Counted from the stretch's first letter, positions 11,103 to 22,107 are shown. The stretch: DNA of 64,000 bases from Sthenelais limicola (GCA_942159475.1 OW804097.1:8523685-8587684), one strand, 5' to 3'. Numbers and translations are program-made. The notes: generated by a model not told the origin, from the sequence alone.

Positions 11103-11775
11103 CTTTTACATGCCTGGCAATAATATAAATGTTGTGGAGGACTGACGTCCAGAATATCTGGCGGATTAACCTCATGCAAGATAAGTTTGAGCTACGACCA
11201 GTATTGATCATAGACAAAACTTGGGTATTGTCTGAGTATATGACCACATGTTTGTTGACAAGCTGACATGCAAACACTGAAAGACCAACCGATATGGGAA
11301 TTAACTCCCAGAAGTTAATGTTATCATCTTCCTCACATACCAAGGGTTGATTTATCCAATGGCCATGAACATCGAAAGATTGTATATACACAGGTATAGT
11401 GTCTACATCCAAGAAACCGCCAAGCCATTGGTTACCCATGACAAAACCATAGCCTGTACCGCTAGCATCAGTGAAGCATGGGCCGGCACCGAAGTTAAAC
11501 CTGATAATAGAAGCAACACCATTGAATATTGATGCAAATTCTAACCACCATTGTATATCTTCTTTGAAACCAGCTGACAGTCTCACTCTACACCTATCAG
11601 GTAAACCTTTTAGCTGACATAATATTCTATGTGAGAAGGTGCTACCTCCTCTAACAATGCCTGAACAATGCCTAAAATACCTCCTAAACGTTGTAGTTGT
11701 TTTTTGGTGGCCCTGGTCTTGGTTGCGAACAACTCAATCTCATGTTGAAATTGACTCAATTTATCAGAGGGTAGT
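11068..11775 (-). pseudogene. RT thumb/connection and RNase H domain of the same element
   Basis: From about 11,775 the frame reads as the end of an RT (LFATKTRATKKQLQRLGGIL, FKEDIQWWLEF). It continues into an RNase H domain with its acidic residues in order: Asp in CFTDASGTGYG, Glu in FWELIPI, Asp in IYSDNTQVLS and Asp in VCADRIS. The last 172 aa are an open frame (11586-11068). The palm with its catalytic Tyr-x-Asp-Asp motif is not found between here and gag, so it is deleted. RNase H would degrade template RNA during cDNA synthesis. Confidence 0.8.
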
Positions 11776-11788
11776 CGCAAAACCATAT

Positions 11789-12673
11789 CTACCGTGTCCT
11801 ATTCAACACCAAGATATCTCGTGCATAATTCTTCTGCTTGTTGGATGCATTACCCCAGGAGTTCCCACTGTGGCCTTGACCTTGGTCTCGTTGATCCCTG
11901 TGCTTTGACAAGGCTGCACCATGAAAGCAGTAGTTGCAGCCCCGGTTATCACAATCAGGGAACCCAGATGCAGGATTCTTCAGGAATGTATCTACAACAT
12001 GATGATCATAATTGGCATATGCACTATCAATATAATCACCTTCTGTGGCGTGTCTAGTTACAAACTCCATATGTGATAAGTAGGACTTGACGTCTCCGCC
12101 AGTTGACAAAAATTCAGATCAAAATACCATACCCGCATTCCGTTTTATGGTCTCTGGATCTACTGCTGAGTTGATCTGATGATGGGCAGACGCTACTGGG
12201 TCAGCAAGCCAGGCCATAGTCAGAGTAGACACTGGTGCGGGAGGAGGTGGTGGCAGCACGGCCGGAGGAGGCGGAGGTGGAAGCCCGGCCTGGGCCGTAG
12301 TGACAGTGGAAGACAACGATGAGTGTACGGGAGTAGTGGCTGCAGCCACGGTATGACCCGCCAACTGTTGACGTGAAGAAGCACTCATAGTAGAAGCAGC
12401 CATCTATCAACATAGAGTCCATACAAGCACTTTGATCAACTTCTGTCCCCACGCTGCCAAAGCATCCGATTCTGATTCTGATTTAACCTCAGTCTTTGCG
12501 TCAGCTCTTGGGAAGGCCGACAAGGAGTCTAAGTCTAAGTAGGAACGCCAATCGTCAATGTTGCCTACTGCATCTTTTGACTGTTTACAGGCGTCTCGGT
12601 AATAACGACAAGTAGACTTTACTGTAGTTCCAGGGTGTGGATGTGCATAACCACATGCAGTACAGACAACCAT
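11789..12673 (-). pseudogene. Gag-like region of the Ngaro/PAT-like element
   Basis: Three frames in a row. 12673-12407 starts MVVCTACGYAHPHPGT and continues to a Cys-x(n)-Cys pair, probably a zinc site, followed by an acidic linker. 12403-12119 is Ala/Pro-rich with two runs of six and five prolines. 12109-11789 carries another Cys/His group (FPDCDNRGCNYCFHG) and a basic tail. First position after repeat A1 and this composition fit the structural protein of DIRS/Ngaro elements. It is broken by frameshifts near 12,405 and 12,115. Confidence 0.6.
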
Positions 12674-12720
12674 ATTGAAGGTTCCAATAACTGCAGGTAA
12701 GGGAAAACTAATTCAAGTCC

Positions 12721-12868
12721 AAAGAAAAAATTTTGTCCGTACACCTGGACACTGAGGCTCAGAATGGCTAGCATGGGGGAAACCTAGCAACCACGGGCAA
12801 CAAACAATTCAGGTTCTGCAGCAACAAATATATATACATTATATCTTAGAGTAAACATATAAGGTGAC
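12721..12868 (-). repeat. Split direct repeat A1 (5' end of element)
   Basis: The near-identical partner of A2. It marks the 5' end of the minus-strand tyrosine-recombinase element, upstream of the gag-like ORFs. Confidence 0.85.
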
Positions 12869-13129
12869 TATTGTTTCTTTGCATCAATCACTAACCATTG
12901 GAAATCAATCTTTAGCCATCAGTGATAGATATCAGGTGAACATTGTGCCCACTATAGATGAAGTGCAAAGATTAGGAAGTTGTATTTATTTGCTTAAAGT
13001 TATTTTAAACCTTGATTTTCTGTCGGATCATTTCCCGTTTAGATATTGCTGGCCTTGTTATCTGTCTGGGAATGTTTGATGGTCTTACTGCTATCGTGAG
13101 TCCCTTGTCCCCCATTCTATGTGTTCCAA
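12869..13129. other. No gene seen
   Basis: Short AT-rich spacer between repeat A1 and the transposase-like gene. The 71-aa plus-strand ORF here has no recognisable features. Confidence 0.5.
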
Positions 13130-14200
13130 TTATGTTTCCCACATTACTTTGAGGTAATCATGTGACTTGTGCTCCATGATTGGCACAAGAACATGGTAGC
13201 CTTGGTTCCGTTTAAATGATTGGGTAAACATCAATTCTCCCTTCTTTCCAGCCCCATTCTTGGGATTCCTCATCATTCTCTGTTTTCGTCCCAAATTCAT
13301 GTTGTGGTCCATTGCGGCTAATTTCACCCGTGCATCCATTTGACACCAGTCAAATTCTAGTCGCTTGGGAGCGTACCGCAGAATAAGACTATGGTATGTC
13401 TCAAGTGCTCCAGTGTGGCAGAAATTGGCAAGGTGACAAATGTCCTTCAGTAACCGTTTATCCTCTACAACTTGCTTGAGGGCCTTGTGCACATCTGAAT
13501 CCTTTTTCATCCACATTTTGCATCTCCCATGTGTCGTACTTGGCAATATTGGATGAGGGCATTTCTTATATGTCTGGTTGTCTGGGAATGAATGCACATC
13601 CGTGATGTGAAATGGGAGGGATTTCCACATTTCCACTAATAAATCAGCATCACCACCACAGGTCGCAGAGCACCACCAGAGGTGGTTTGTAATGGCTTTT
13701 TGCCATTCAGCCAATTTCTCATAGCCCTTTCCTTTTGCCTTTGCTTTGATCTTTTTTTTATGGAATTCGCTAGATGGTAGACATCAAACTCATGGGCTAT
13801 GCCCTTTGATTGGTACGTCTCACGATGCAATTAGGTGATGTCCAAAGGGGCACTTAGCTTTAACTCTTAGGTTATATCCACAGGTCTTGAATGAGATGTC
13901 ATCAGCAGTAGACTTGCAGGACTTTTCTTTACACCTTATCTCCCTGATCAGATCTACAAGACAACTTTTGAAAACAATAAATTTGTCTTCACATATGTAA
14001 CCTATATCATCTGTGTCAACCTGTCTTGGTGTGTGTATTACCGTGTCATCTGTAGCTAGTCCACTCTTATTCACTGAACATTCATGTGGTACAAAAGTCT
14101 CATCTCTAGGGTCATTGTGGAAGCTAAAACTAGAGTCAAGAGTTATGTTTGGTGTTGAGCATCTAGGACCAGTTTCCTCATTCAGAATTATGTCATTCAT
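13130..14200 (-). pseudogene. Transposase-like protein, broken into three frames
   Basis: 14200-13820 ends with a Cys-rich segment (KFIVFKSCLVDLI, CKEKSCKS, GYNLRVKAKCPFGHH). 13830-13636 bridges it. 13714-13130 has a strongly patterned region (NHLWWCSATCGGDADLLVEM, FCHTGALETYHSLILRYAPK, AAMDHNMNLGR). This arrangement is familiar from multicopy transposon-derived proteins of cnidarians and fishes: a Cys pair domain, an acidic site, then the HTG-LE-YHS block. I lean to a DDE-type DNA transposase of the Kolobok kind, but that is from memory. The coding sequence needs two frameshifts and shows no terminal repeats, so it is probably a dead fragment. Confidence 0.5.
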
Positions 14201-14465
14201 ACTGGGTACATCGATTGTATGTACTTTAACTGACTCTAAAGGCCCTGGAATTATACTTTTAAATAATATTAAATAATATTATGTTCTGTAAGGAACTGAG
14301 AATTTCCGAACATTGGAAGGCCGTAGTTGATTTTGAAAAGGGGATGGCGCGCCACTAGCTTGGCGGTGGCTGTTGGCCGGGAAGTCTGTAGTGGATTTGC
14401 TCTTGAGGAGGGAGGCAGGAAGCAGTGACATCTAGGAAAAAGTTCCTTATCACTGTTATTTAAGG

Positions 14466-14584
14466 AATAATTTTCGAGGTTTTTTCTGGTCGCGGTCTCT
14501 ATAGCGTCAGGGAGTTCGAGGGCGAAGCCCGAGAATTCCCTGACGCTATAGAGACCGCGACCAGAAAAAACCTCGAAAATTATT
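14466..14584. repeat. 119-bp near-perfect palindrome (foldback)
   Basis: Arms 14466-14523 and 14527-14584 are inverted repeats centred on 14525. Positions 14466-14513 pair without a mismatch, then come a G:T and two mismatches near the top, then GGGC/GCCC closing a GAA loop. As RNA or cruciform it would form a very long hairpin. It has no ORF and no obvious target duplication. Confidence 0.9.
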
Positions 14585-14699
14585 GCTTTTAGAAGAGAAT
14601 TGATGAGATTCCCTTAATGTTAGAGCAAAAACGATAGACAAACCTTCTTTATTCCGTCCAAAAGCATCCAAAAACATCCAAAATATCATGCAAAGCCAT

Positions 14700-15000
14700 G
14701 CGAGTCGTCAGCCTTTCTATGAGACCGGAAGTGATTTCCCTATTTTACTGAAAACGATTCTTTGGATAGCAAGCAGCGGAACCTTGTGAAAACACGCCGG
14801 CTGGCTGAACGTAAACATTAGCGAATACGCACACCTGATTGGCTGTTTCTCCGCTAAGCCCCGCCCACTTCACTCGGCCAGATCGTGGTATCATACAGTT
14901 TCCGACTAACGCGGCAAGCATCGGACACTTCCGGTTCTCGAATGCCGTGTTGCGTGTGTCTAGGGACTTAAAAAAGAAATAAATAAAAGATTTGAATCGG
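14700..15000. promoter_or_regulatory. Promoter-like sequence with ETS, CCAAT and GC-box motifs
   Basis: GC-richer than its surroundings. It contains ACCGGAAGTG near 14,734 and ACTTCCGGTT near 14,927 (ETS-type sites on both strands), GATTGGCT near 14,838 (CCAAT on the minus strand) and CCCCGCCC near 14,858 (GC box). I cannot see a clear first exon on either side, so the gene it would serve is unknown. Confidence 0.35.
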
Positions 15001-15529
15001 TAGAAATGATTTAAATAGTGTTTGAGCCCGATAGCGAAGATTTAGTCGACGGGAATCAAGCAATAAATGAATGGCGAGTTCAGAAGCTATACGTGCGACC
15101 AGAAGAGATGTGGAGACCCTTCGGCATACCCACTCATGTGCACATTCACTTGGCGTTGCATTGTGTACGGTGGCCTATATAGCGCACGGAAGATTTCATT
15201 CGAAAGTGACCCGCACGTCAACTAACGAAGCATCAGACTTCCGGTTCTCGAATGCCGTGTCCGTGTGTCTAGGGACTTAAAAAAGAAATAAATAAAAGAT
15301 TTGAATCGGTAGAAATGTTTTAAATAGTGTTTGAGCCCGATAGCGAAGATTTAGTCGACGGGAATCGAGTAATAAATGAATGGCGGCTTCAGAAGCTATA
15401 CGTGCTTACGTTATAGACCGGAAGAGATGTGGAGATCCTTCGGCATACCCACTCATGTGCATGTTCACTTGGCGTTGCATTGTGTATGGTAGTCTATATA
15501 GCGCACAGAGGATTTCATTCGAAAGTTGA
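14902..15529. repeat. Tandem duplication, period about 310 bp
   Basis: The sequence beginning CTTCCGGTTCTCGAATGCCG at 14928 recurs at 15238 and the similarity runs to about 15,529, with small indels such as an extra TTACGTTATAG near 15,406. Both units contain ATGAATGGCG followed by TTCAGAAGCTATACGTGC. The short plus-strand ORF 15071-15280 spans the junction and is probably not real. Confidence 0.85.
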
Positions 15530-15539
15530 CTGGGTTGGG

Positions 15540-15770
15540 TTGATCTATGGAGACGGAAGTCTTGATCTATGGAGACGGAAGTCTTGATCTATGGAGACGG
15601 AAGTCTTGATCTATGGAGACGGAAGTCTTGATACTGATCTATAGGCTTGATACTGATCTCTTGATCTATGGAGACGGAAGTCTTGATCTATGGAGACGGA
15701 AGTCTTGATACTGATCTATAGGCTTGATACTGATCTATAGGGACTGATTTATGGGGACGGAAGTGGTTTG
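15540..15770. repeat. 22-bp tandem array with ETS-like core
   Basis: Four perfect 22-bp units at 15540-15627, each containing GATCTATGGAGACGGAAGTC. Then come shorter units built on TTGATACTGATCTATAGGC, two more full units near 15,660-15,703, and degenerate copies to about 15,770. Each full unit has ACGGAAGT, close to the ETS core. Confidence 0.85.
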
Positions 15771-18105
15771 AGGGAATCTATAGAGAAAAAAAACCTCCCA
15801 GAATCTCATCAGATCGATTCTAATGCGTAATACTTCTCTACCCTTTAGCATCACTGGGCTATTTGAATACGTAGGTCTGGTTGGCGCTTTAGTTGGCTGA
15901 GATCTATAGCCTTATTTCTGATTGCCGATGGCACAGTCTGTGATTGGTCTGTTAGCCTGTGAATGTACATTCTGATTGGATAATAATCTCATTGAGTGTC
16001 CCAGCAACAGCAGTTATTATTCAGTTGGTTTGGTCAAGTGGCGTTAGTCTAAGTTGTACTTCCAACCAAGAATTAGTCTGTTCTGTAAGTCTAATCCAGG
16101 GATTACCTTTTAGTCCATAGTTATGGATTTCGGTTCTAACTTCTTCTACCTTCTTGAGTGTGATAGACTGCGCCATAAGATACAATTGTCCAGTGAACAG
16201 TATTGCATTTTGAAAGAAAAGATGAAACCATTGGAAATTTGACTGGTTCGTGCGAAAGGTAGTGGTGGGGCCGGTCTGGAGTATCTACTTGGGTTGCGGC
16301 TCGATATTCTTCAGCCTATGGCGCTGTACTATGCGGAGTATTTGGACCGACTGGCTGAAAAGATCGAATCGCTACACAACAGGGAAATTGGCAGTGCCGA
16401 CAATTAGGCTCCAGACAATTTACAAAGATGGTATAATGCCACAATTTTCTTCATCGCCTATGACCAATTCCCAAATCAGGTCCTTTTAAGGACCGCACAT
16501 CTGCCCAAGAGTTTTTATATTATCCTGTAATTGTTCTTGCCCGAATTGTTTCTCAAACCAACGAGTTGAAAGTGTAAGGAATTGGTGGCCCATTACATTC
16601 CTTAGGTTGTATTTTTATAGGCAATTCGCAACAACTAAATTCTTTTTAAAAGATCAATTACATCTGACCGCTTTATTTTTATTCTTGTTGCATTTCTTCT
16701 TCTTATAGTGAAATTGTAAATAATGTATCCTTTAGTTAACAAATGGAAGGGTATATAATACAATCGAGAAACAATTAATGCACAAATAACATAACTCTTT
16801 TTATTCAACCCATTCTCATCTTTGTTTTTGGTGAAAGGATGTTACAAATGGAAAACAGTTCATCAAAGCCTATGAAAAAGTATAAATTAGTGCCTCCAAT
16901 GAACATATCTCGAACTTATGGTCTAAAATTGTGTCAACATTCTGTGATAATTGGCGTATGGTGATCTGATGAAATGGCAAATTGCGTTGCATTACATAAT
17001 TTGTTTAGTTAAAGCGAGTTTTCAATTGGAAATGGTTAAAGAGTTAAACCACAGTTCAACTGGGAAAAAAAACTGAAGATAACATTTTGTTTAAACTTTG
17101 CCTCGTGAAAGAACAAGGTTATGTGAATTCAAAAAGCCAATAAAAACAATATGTCACCAGGTTAGTTTTCATTTCAGGGAGCCTTGAAATTTATGGTTGT
17201 TCACTATAGAAGTCTATGAGGAAAGGACAATTTTTTCGTTTTTTCAGTATTAAAAAAATACTGAAAATAACTTTTTCCTAAAAATCTCTATAGACATAGC
17301 TAACATATTGCTTTACCCTTTCAAGCAATAAAAAATGGGGGTCACCGACTTTTTAAAAAAGTTATTCAACTGAATCTGCATCCCGGTGAATTAAAAACAG
17401 GAATATTGAAGATTTTCAATGCTAAATAATATATTTCAAAATACCCTGTTCTTTCATACATGAGGGTAAACATCTATAGTGGTTATGTTTAGAAGACATT
17501 TCAATTGAAAAATGTTATTTGTCTGTCTGAAATCTTGTAAAAACTGAGAAAATATCCATTTTCCCCACATACTTCAATACTAAACTTTGGTGCTCTAGAA
17601 TGAAAATAAATATGCTGAGATCCATTTCTTTTTTGCTTTTTGTTATCCTCCAACCATGTACTTTCTCAAGACAAAGTTTGAAAAAATTACTGTCAATCCT
17701 TATTTTTCATGCATTAGTTCCTTTAACTCCCGCCTGCAGCAGTGCGTATGACAGTGGTTTATCTCTTTAAGTCTTAAAGATGCATTACCAGCTGTGGAAG
17801 ATTTTGAAATGAAACGACTATCCTTGAGATAAACACCCTAAAGATATCATATGTCCTGGAGATACGCTTTAAATGAATAAAAACTGATTAAAAGTAACAA
17901 ATTCGGTATCGGTTTTTGCTCTGCATACAACTGTATGAGTGGCCTGTACATGCCCATTTAAGACAGCAGGGGTAATGGGGAACCCCTAGTCAAGTACATG
18001 GTGTGTGCAGGGCCTATTTTTATATAGCTTTAGATGATTGTACCTCATACTAAAGACTTCTGCACTGCTGAGGTTATATGCTAGGTTTTCAGTATAACTG
18101 GTTGT
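15771..18105. other. No supported gene
   Basis: Mostly AT-rich unique sequence. An open stretch at about 16,240-16,405 on the plus strand (reading GLEYLLGLRLDILQPMALYY) has some coding character but no match I recognise. It could be a decayed exon. Nothing else is supported. Confidence 0.5.
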
Positions 18106-18480
18106 TCAGGCTATAATTGGTTGTATTCGGAATTCTGTATGCACTGAGGCTAAGTTCTTACAGTGGTCTTGCATTGAGAATATTATTTGGTTATTTCTCT
18201 TACATAAGAATCCTTCACCGTTTGTTTTAACATTGAGATACTCTAGCTCATAGACCCATTCAAGGAGAGAAATCCATAATCTTTTAGTTTTTATATAGTT
18301 TACCAAGAAGTGGCCAAGATTGTCCTCTTCCGAACAAAAATCACACTAAGGATTCTCCTTTATACCTATATCAGATAAAAGTTTGTTAGTTGTTATAGCA
18401 CCATGAAGGATTTTATATAAATACACTCTGGTGCATATAGTGTGTGTATGCATCAGAATTCTAAATGTAATGTCGAATGT
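18106..18480 (-). pseudogene. LINE ORF2 C-terminal fragment with zf-RVT-like Cys motif
   Basis: Reading leftward from about 18,450 the frame gives a helix (RVYLYKILHGAITTNKLL), then CDFCSEEDNLGHFLVNYIKT, then KRLWISLLEW. The Cys-x-x-Cys...His-x(4-5)-Cys-like arrangement before a Trp-containing helix is typical of the zinc-binding region after the RT in L1/Tx1-type LINEs. The second Cys pair is partly lost (NYI in place of a NC-type motif). The copy is cut on both sides. Confidence 0.6.
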
Positions 18481-19406
18481 AAAGTAAATGTGTCTACTTC
18501 TTCAATGATTGTAAAATTAATTAACTCTCTCTTGGTATTTTTTTTATGTTGACTTAAAATGTAATAATTTAAATTGTACCTATAATGATTCTGCTTTGCA
18601 ATGGGTTCCATGAGATTACCCTTGTACCGCACAATGGAAATGGAAATGAAAAAAATGGGAGTACCAAACATAGCCAACTGACCAACTGAATTCCATAAAG
18701 GTCACACAGCATTATATCGTCCACCCTCATTTCCAATATATGATGCATGCTAACAAGAGGGAAATCCCTGTGAAATCTCTGGTTGACAGATGTTTCAATG
18801 GTTGTCCATTCGGTGCGCACTGATTGAATAATGCGCCACTTCTTTGGTTATATACATGCATTTAATGGATTCGGAATTCTTAGATATTCAGGGATATATG
18901 TTTGGGTATGTCATATACTTGGTATATGTGACAAAAGGAAAAATTGCGCAGATTTGCGCATGTATAGCTGGTAGTGCATTTTTAAACTTTTCACTCTTTT
19001 CCACTATCGCATTGTCTCTGATGCAATATCTGGGTGCTTCACTTTATGTATTGTTCCTTTGACTATCATATACAGTTGTCAACTTTATCTGTCCAGCTGG
19101 CTGTAACAATTTTTTCTTATGTGAAGTTGTTTCGGTTGAAGTGTGTTGGCATCTAGTCAGGAAACTGTTAAAGCATCCTGTTTGTTGTCTTCACCCGGAG
19201 TAACATATGATTCTGTGGCATGTTATTATCTTGTAAAGTGTCAATATGTGTCGAGAACTGGTTGAACTTGATGAAAGAATATATTCTGAAAATATCTCTA
19301 TACTTTCTGAGGGTTGTCAAGCGAAGTCTTAAATTGGAGACAAAAGATCATCTATCTGCTCTCACAGCTCGAGCCAACCGTCTTCTGACCATTCATATTT
19401 CTCTGT
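18481..19406. other. No gene seen
   Basis: AT-rich sequence. The short ORFs on both strands lack conserved composition or motifs. Confidence 0.5.
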
Positions 19407-19991
19407 TTATCTTATCCACTTGTTGACTTGATCGCCTTTTGGACGTGTGTAATCCTTGTCAGCACCCTCCTTCACCGCATTTTTGGCAAGCAATCCCATC
19501 AGGGATTTCTTTTGCCTGGTCTCAACGGTGTCGTACTCATGGAAAAACATCCTTGACTTGTTAGGCCACATACTAGTTGGGAACTGATTATCATCTCCGA
19601 ACGGATCATCCTTATGTGTCAGCTCTTCTTTCAGACCCTTGTACAGGAGTTTGATAACTATTGGATGAGGTGAATTACGGTTGCTAGGTCTGATTTCTCT
19701 ATAGGCTGTGTCAACTGTTCCCTCCCAGATCTTAGGGTACATGGTACGAAGGATCCGTTTAACTAACATAACAGTGTTCTCACTTTTTGCTTGCGGACAC
19801 CCTTCCAGAACTATATGAGATTCCCTGTGTTGCTGCTGGATTATTTCAACCTCATCTTTTACCTTGCTGATTTGGGATTTAACATTTGCGGACTTACGAT
19901 CCTGCATCTTAATGTCCTTGTCTAGCGAGAACAAATATTTCAACGCTCCTGACCTCAAAACACTTTCATAAACACTTTCATACAAAACCAA
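19407..19991 (-). pseudogene. LINE ORF1 fragment: coiled coil, RRM and C-terminal domain
   Basis: A 194-aa frame. Residues 25-55 form a charged heptad-like coiled coil (KSQISKVKDEVEIIQQQ). Residues 57-125 form an RRM of the L1 ORF1p kind (SHIVLEGCPQ, AYREIRPSNRN, PHPIVIKLLYK), and residues 125-190 a basic C-terminal domain. The NADAR domain expected next is absent because the frame stops at 19407. The N-terminal extension is an artefact of the open frame. RNA coating and chaperoning are the known roles of this protein class. The same domain order is seen in LINE-A and in the fragment at 5.7-6.75 kb. Confidence 0.7.
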
Positions 19992-20120
19992 ACTTTCATT
20001 ATTATTATATCCATTTTATTTTTTGTTTTATTTGTTTGTGTTATTTACAGCTGGACTGTAAACTAAATCACTTTGCTCATCTCATCCCACCTCACTATCT
20101 CTCATTGCCATGAATATGAC

Positions 20121-20170
20121 TCCACATGGATGTTGTCATGGCATTAAGCAACCATTACTCACTCACTCTT
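20121..20170. repeat. 50-bp sequence shared with 25368-25418
   Basis: TCCACATGGATGTTGTCATG to AACCATTACTCACTCACTC here, against TCCACATGGATGTCGTCATG at 25,369, in the same orientation. On the minus strand both begin with GTGAGTGAGT(GAG). Confidence 0.75.
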
Positions 20171-20395
20171 AGATTTAGAGTCAGATCTGGGTCTAAGATA
20201 GTTTGGAGATATCTTCTCAGCATACAAAGGCATACTCATGTGAACTGCACCTGTTGTTGTTCTCAGGGCACCTTTGCCTGAAGAAGGCGGGGAGGGAGGG
20301 GGCATAGTTGGACGTATGTGGCCAGCTGGTCCCAATACAGATTGATCATTCATTCGATTGTAACCTAGTGATTGGCTAGGTGTAGGGCCAGGCAA
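20159..20395 (-). pseudogene. Fragment resembling the Pro/Ser-rich tail after NADAR in ORF1
   Basis: A 78-aa frame rich in Pro, Ser and Gly (PTMPPPSPPSSGK, then MPLYAEKISPN and a basic end SDSKSKSE). A similar tail follows NADAR in LINE-C ORF1 (61100-61594, with TPLYSERASKSD). It runs into the shared sequence at 20121-20170. I regard it as a displaced ORF1 tail. Confidence is modest because such regions are low in complexity. Confidence 0.4.
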
Positions 20396-20438
20396 TTCTG
20401 CTTCAAAGAGGTCATCTTGATTGTCCTGTTAGTTGCTT

Positions 20439-20483
20439 GCGGACCAATTCTGGCGGACCAATTCTGGCGGACCAATTCTGGCG
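20439..20483. repeat. 15-bp unit repeated three times
   Basis: GCGGACCAATTCTGG is repeated perfectly at 20439, 20454 and 20469. Confidence 0.9.
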
Positions 20484-20510
20484 TTGTCTTCTACCTCCAG
20501 ATGCAGTTTC

Positions 20511-21524
20511 TTACTTGTTTATTTCAGATCTGGTTGGATATTGTTTCCTGGTGGCTTTGGGGGATCCACTGTTAGTGGGTTTTGGTTTCTCTCCGTCATG
20601 GCCTATGAACTTCTTCTTAAGTCGTTCTTCAATAGGGGTATAGTGGTTAATTGATGAGCGGATATTTTTCTTCTCAGTCGGTCTGTTTTCTGTGTATTTC
20701 GTTTCTGGCTTACTATCTGAGCGCAGCTTAGTTTGAGATAGTTGCCTGGTGCCACTCAAGGCGACCTTCAGCATTTCGCATGCAAATCTCCTCCGACCAA
20801 TTACACACACATGGAAAATCATAGAGTATTGCGTCTTCCGTTATGTGTTCTATATGCTCAATAATATAGCCACTGTTTCTATCGGCGTGAATCTTTGCGA
20901 CCTGGAATAGTCCCCATGAATATTCTGATACATTTAACTCACCCAGAGCTGTCTTAGTACGTTTATGCCCTCGAACCACGTCCACATGCACAAAGTATTT
21001 CTTACCCTTCGCTGCTTGTGAGAGAGGATTCAGTGACATCGAGATGGCTTTGGTGACTTTCTGTTAGACGTCTTCATTGTCCTGGATTTCCCCGTACGCT
21101 GATGGTGGGTTCAAGTTGGCCCATGGTAGGTATATGGGCTCTGCAAACCGTCTGTCAAGGCTACTGGTGCGCGTGAACTCGTCCCCCAAGTTCCACGTTT
21201 TGCCTCTGGGCCTCCTTTCTCGTCTGAGGCTCTCATGTCTCGTTTCAGGCTCTCATGTCTCGTTTCAGGAGATGGTGACTTAGTTGTAGACCTATGTTGC
21301 CTCGTTGGACTCTCAGACCCCTTGTGCGCGAAGCCAGTATCGTCTGACTGGCCCTTCTTCTTTCCCTCCCTAGTGTCTAAGAGCTGTATCATAGTCTTTA
21401 AGTCTGATATTTCACTACATAAATCTCCTTCTTTGGCGTTAGTGGCCACTGTACTCTTCTTTGCATTTGCGCCTGCCGTTCTAGCTTTTCTTTGCTTCTC
21501 ATGCCAGTCTTTAAGTCTGGTCAT
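20511..21524 (-). pseudogene. Unidentified basic protein, three overlapping frames
   Basis: 21524-21111 encodes a Lys/Arg-rich start with a short coiled coil (EISDLKTMIQLLDTREG) and a Ser/Pro/Arg-rich middle. 21039-20728 encodes a folded-looking segment (KKYFVHVDVVRGHKRTK, WGLFQVAKIHADRNSGYI). 20822-20511 continues it with a basic tail. The region lies between NADAR (21727-22107) and the Pro-rich tail (20159-20395), so it could be an inserted piece of another ORF1 or the middle of this ORF1's tail. I do not recognise the fold. Confidence 0.35.
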
Positions 21525-21726
21525 GCTGTGTTACACGTTTGTTATAGTACCGGTGCCCAACGGGGCGGAGAGAAAGCTCTTACTCGAATCTGTGCATTGA
21601 GACAACTGAAGTTTGAAAGAGCGTTTGGTCAGCACGAGTAAAATGTGTTATGTAACATAAGAGTGGTTGTGGTCGGTTCTTCAAGTACATTGTAATGCTT
21701 GGCTGTTTTAGAATTTCGTGCAATTT

Positions 21727-22107
21727 TCAATTACTGCTCATGTGTTCCGAATAAAGGTTACACCCAATGGCCCAGAACTGATCGTTTGTAGCCTCATATA
21801 ACAGAGTGTTTCCAGTTTGGAAGAGATATTCTGCAAGTTCTTTGTTCTGTATAATCTTTTCCTCGGCCACAGCTCTCATTACAGAAATTTTAAGCTTGTT
21901 CCATTTTTCTGTTGATTGAATTTCAGAGGTGAGACGTTTAATTTTCTTTGGATCTTTCTCCACTTCTCTATCTCCTAGGAGGTTGGCCCTCGCATAGTGA
22001 TAGGCCTGCTCGCCTGAGTTAAATGTCATATCTTCTACTCTTATCGGGGAGGGAAAGAAATTACTCAAAGGTGAGAATTCCGATTGGAAGAAAATGCCAC
22101 TATCCAT
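21727..22107 (-). pseudogene. NADAR domain of a LINE ORF1
   Basis: A 126-aa frame that is almost entirely a NADAR domain. The N-terminal strand is FFQSEFSPLSNFFPSPIRV. The conserved Glu lies in FNSGEQAYHYARAN. The helical middle contains STEKWNKLKISVMRAV and the C-terminal part LFQTGNTLLYEATNDQFWAI. It is among the clearest NADAR reads in the window, and about as long as the minimal domain. It ends with a stop before the downstream helix seen in LINE-A. Upstream lies an SGNH fragment (22110-22457), which is the reverse of the usual NADAR-then-SGNH order, so the locus has been rearranged. Confidence 0.8.

Larger units (their letters stand above)
9741..12868 (-). mobile_element. Ngaro/PAT-like tyrosine-recombinase retroelement with split direct repeats
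   Basis: Read on the minus strand the order is repeat A1 (12868-12721), gag-like ORFs, RT thumb/RNase H, tyrosine recombinase, repeat B1 (10028-9979), repeat A2 (9960-9819), repeat B2 (9792-9741). A1 and A2 are near-identical over about 142 bases, and B1 and B2 over about 50 bases. A1-ORFs-B1-A2-B2 is the hallmark of PAT and Ngaro elements, which integrate through a tyrosine recombinase and not a DDE integrase. The palm part of the RT is absent, with gag running almost directly into the RT thumb near 11,785. All ORFs are broken by frameshifts, so this copy is dead. Confidence 0.85.
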
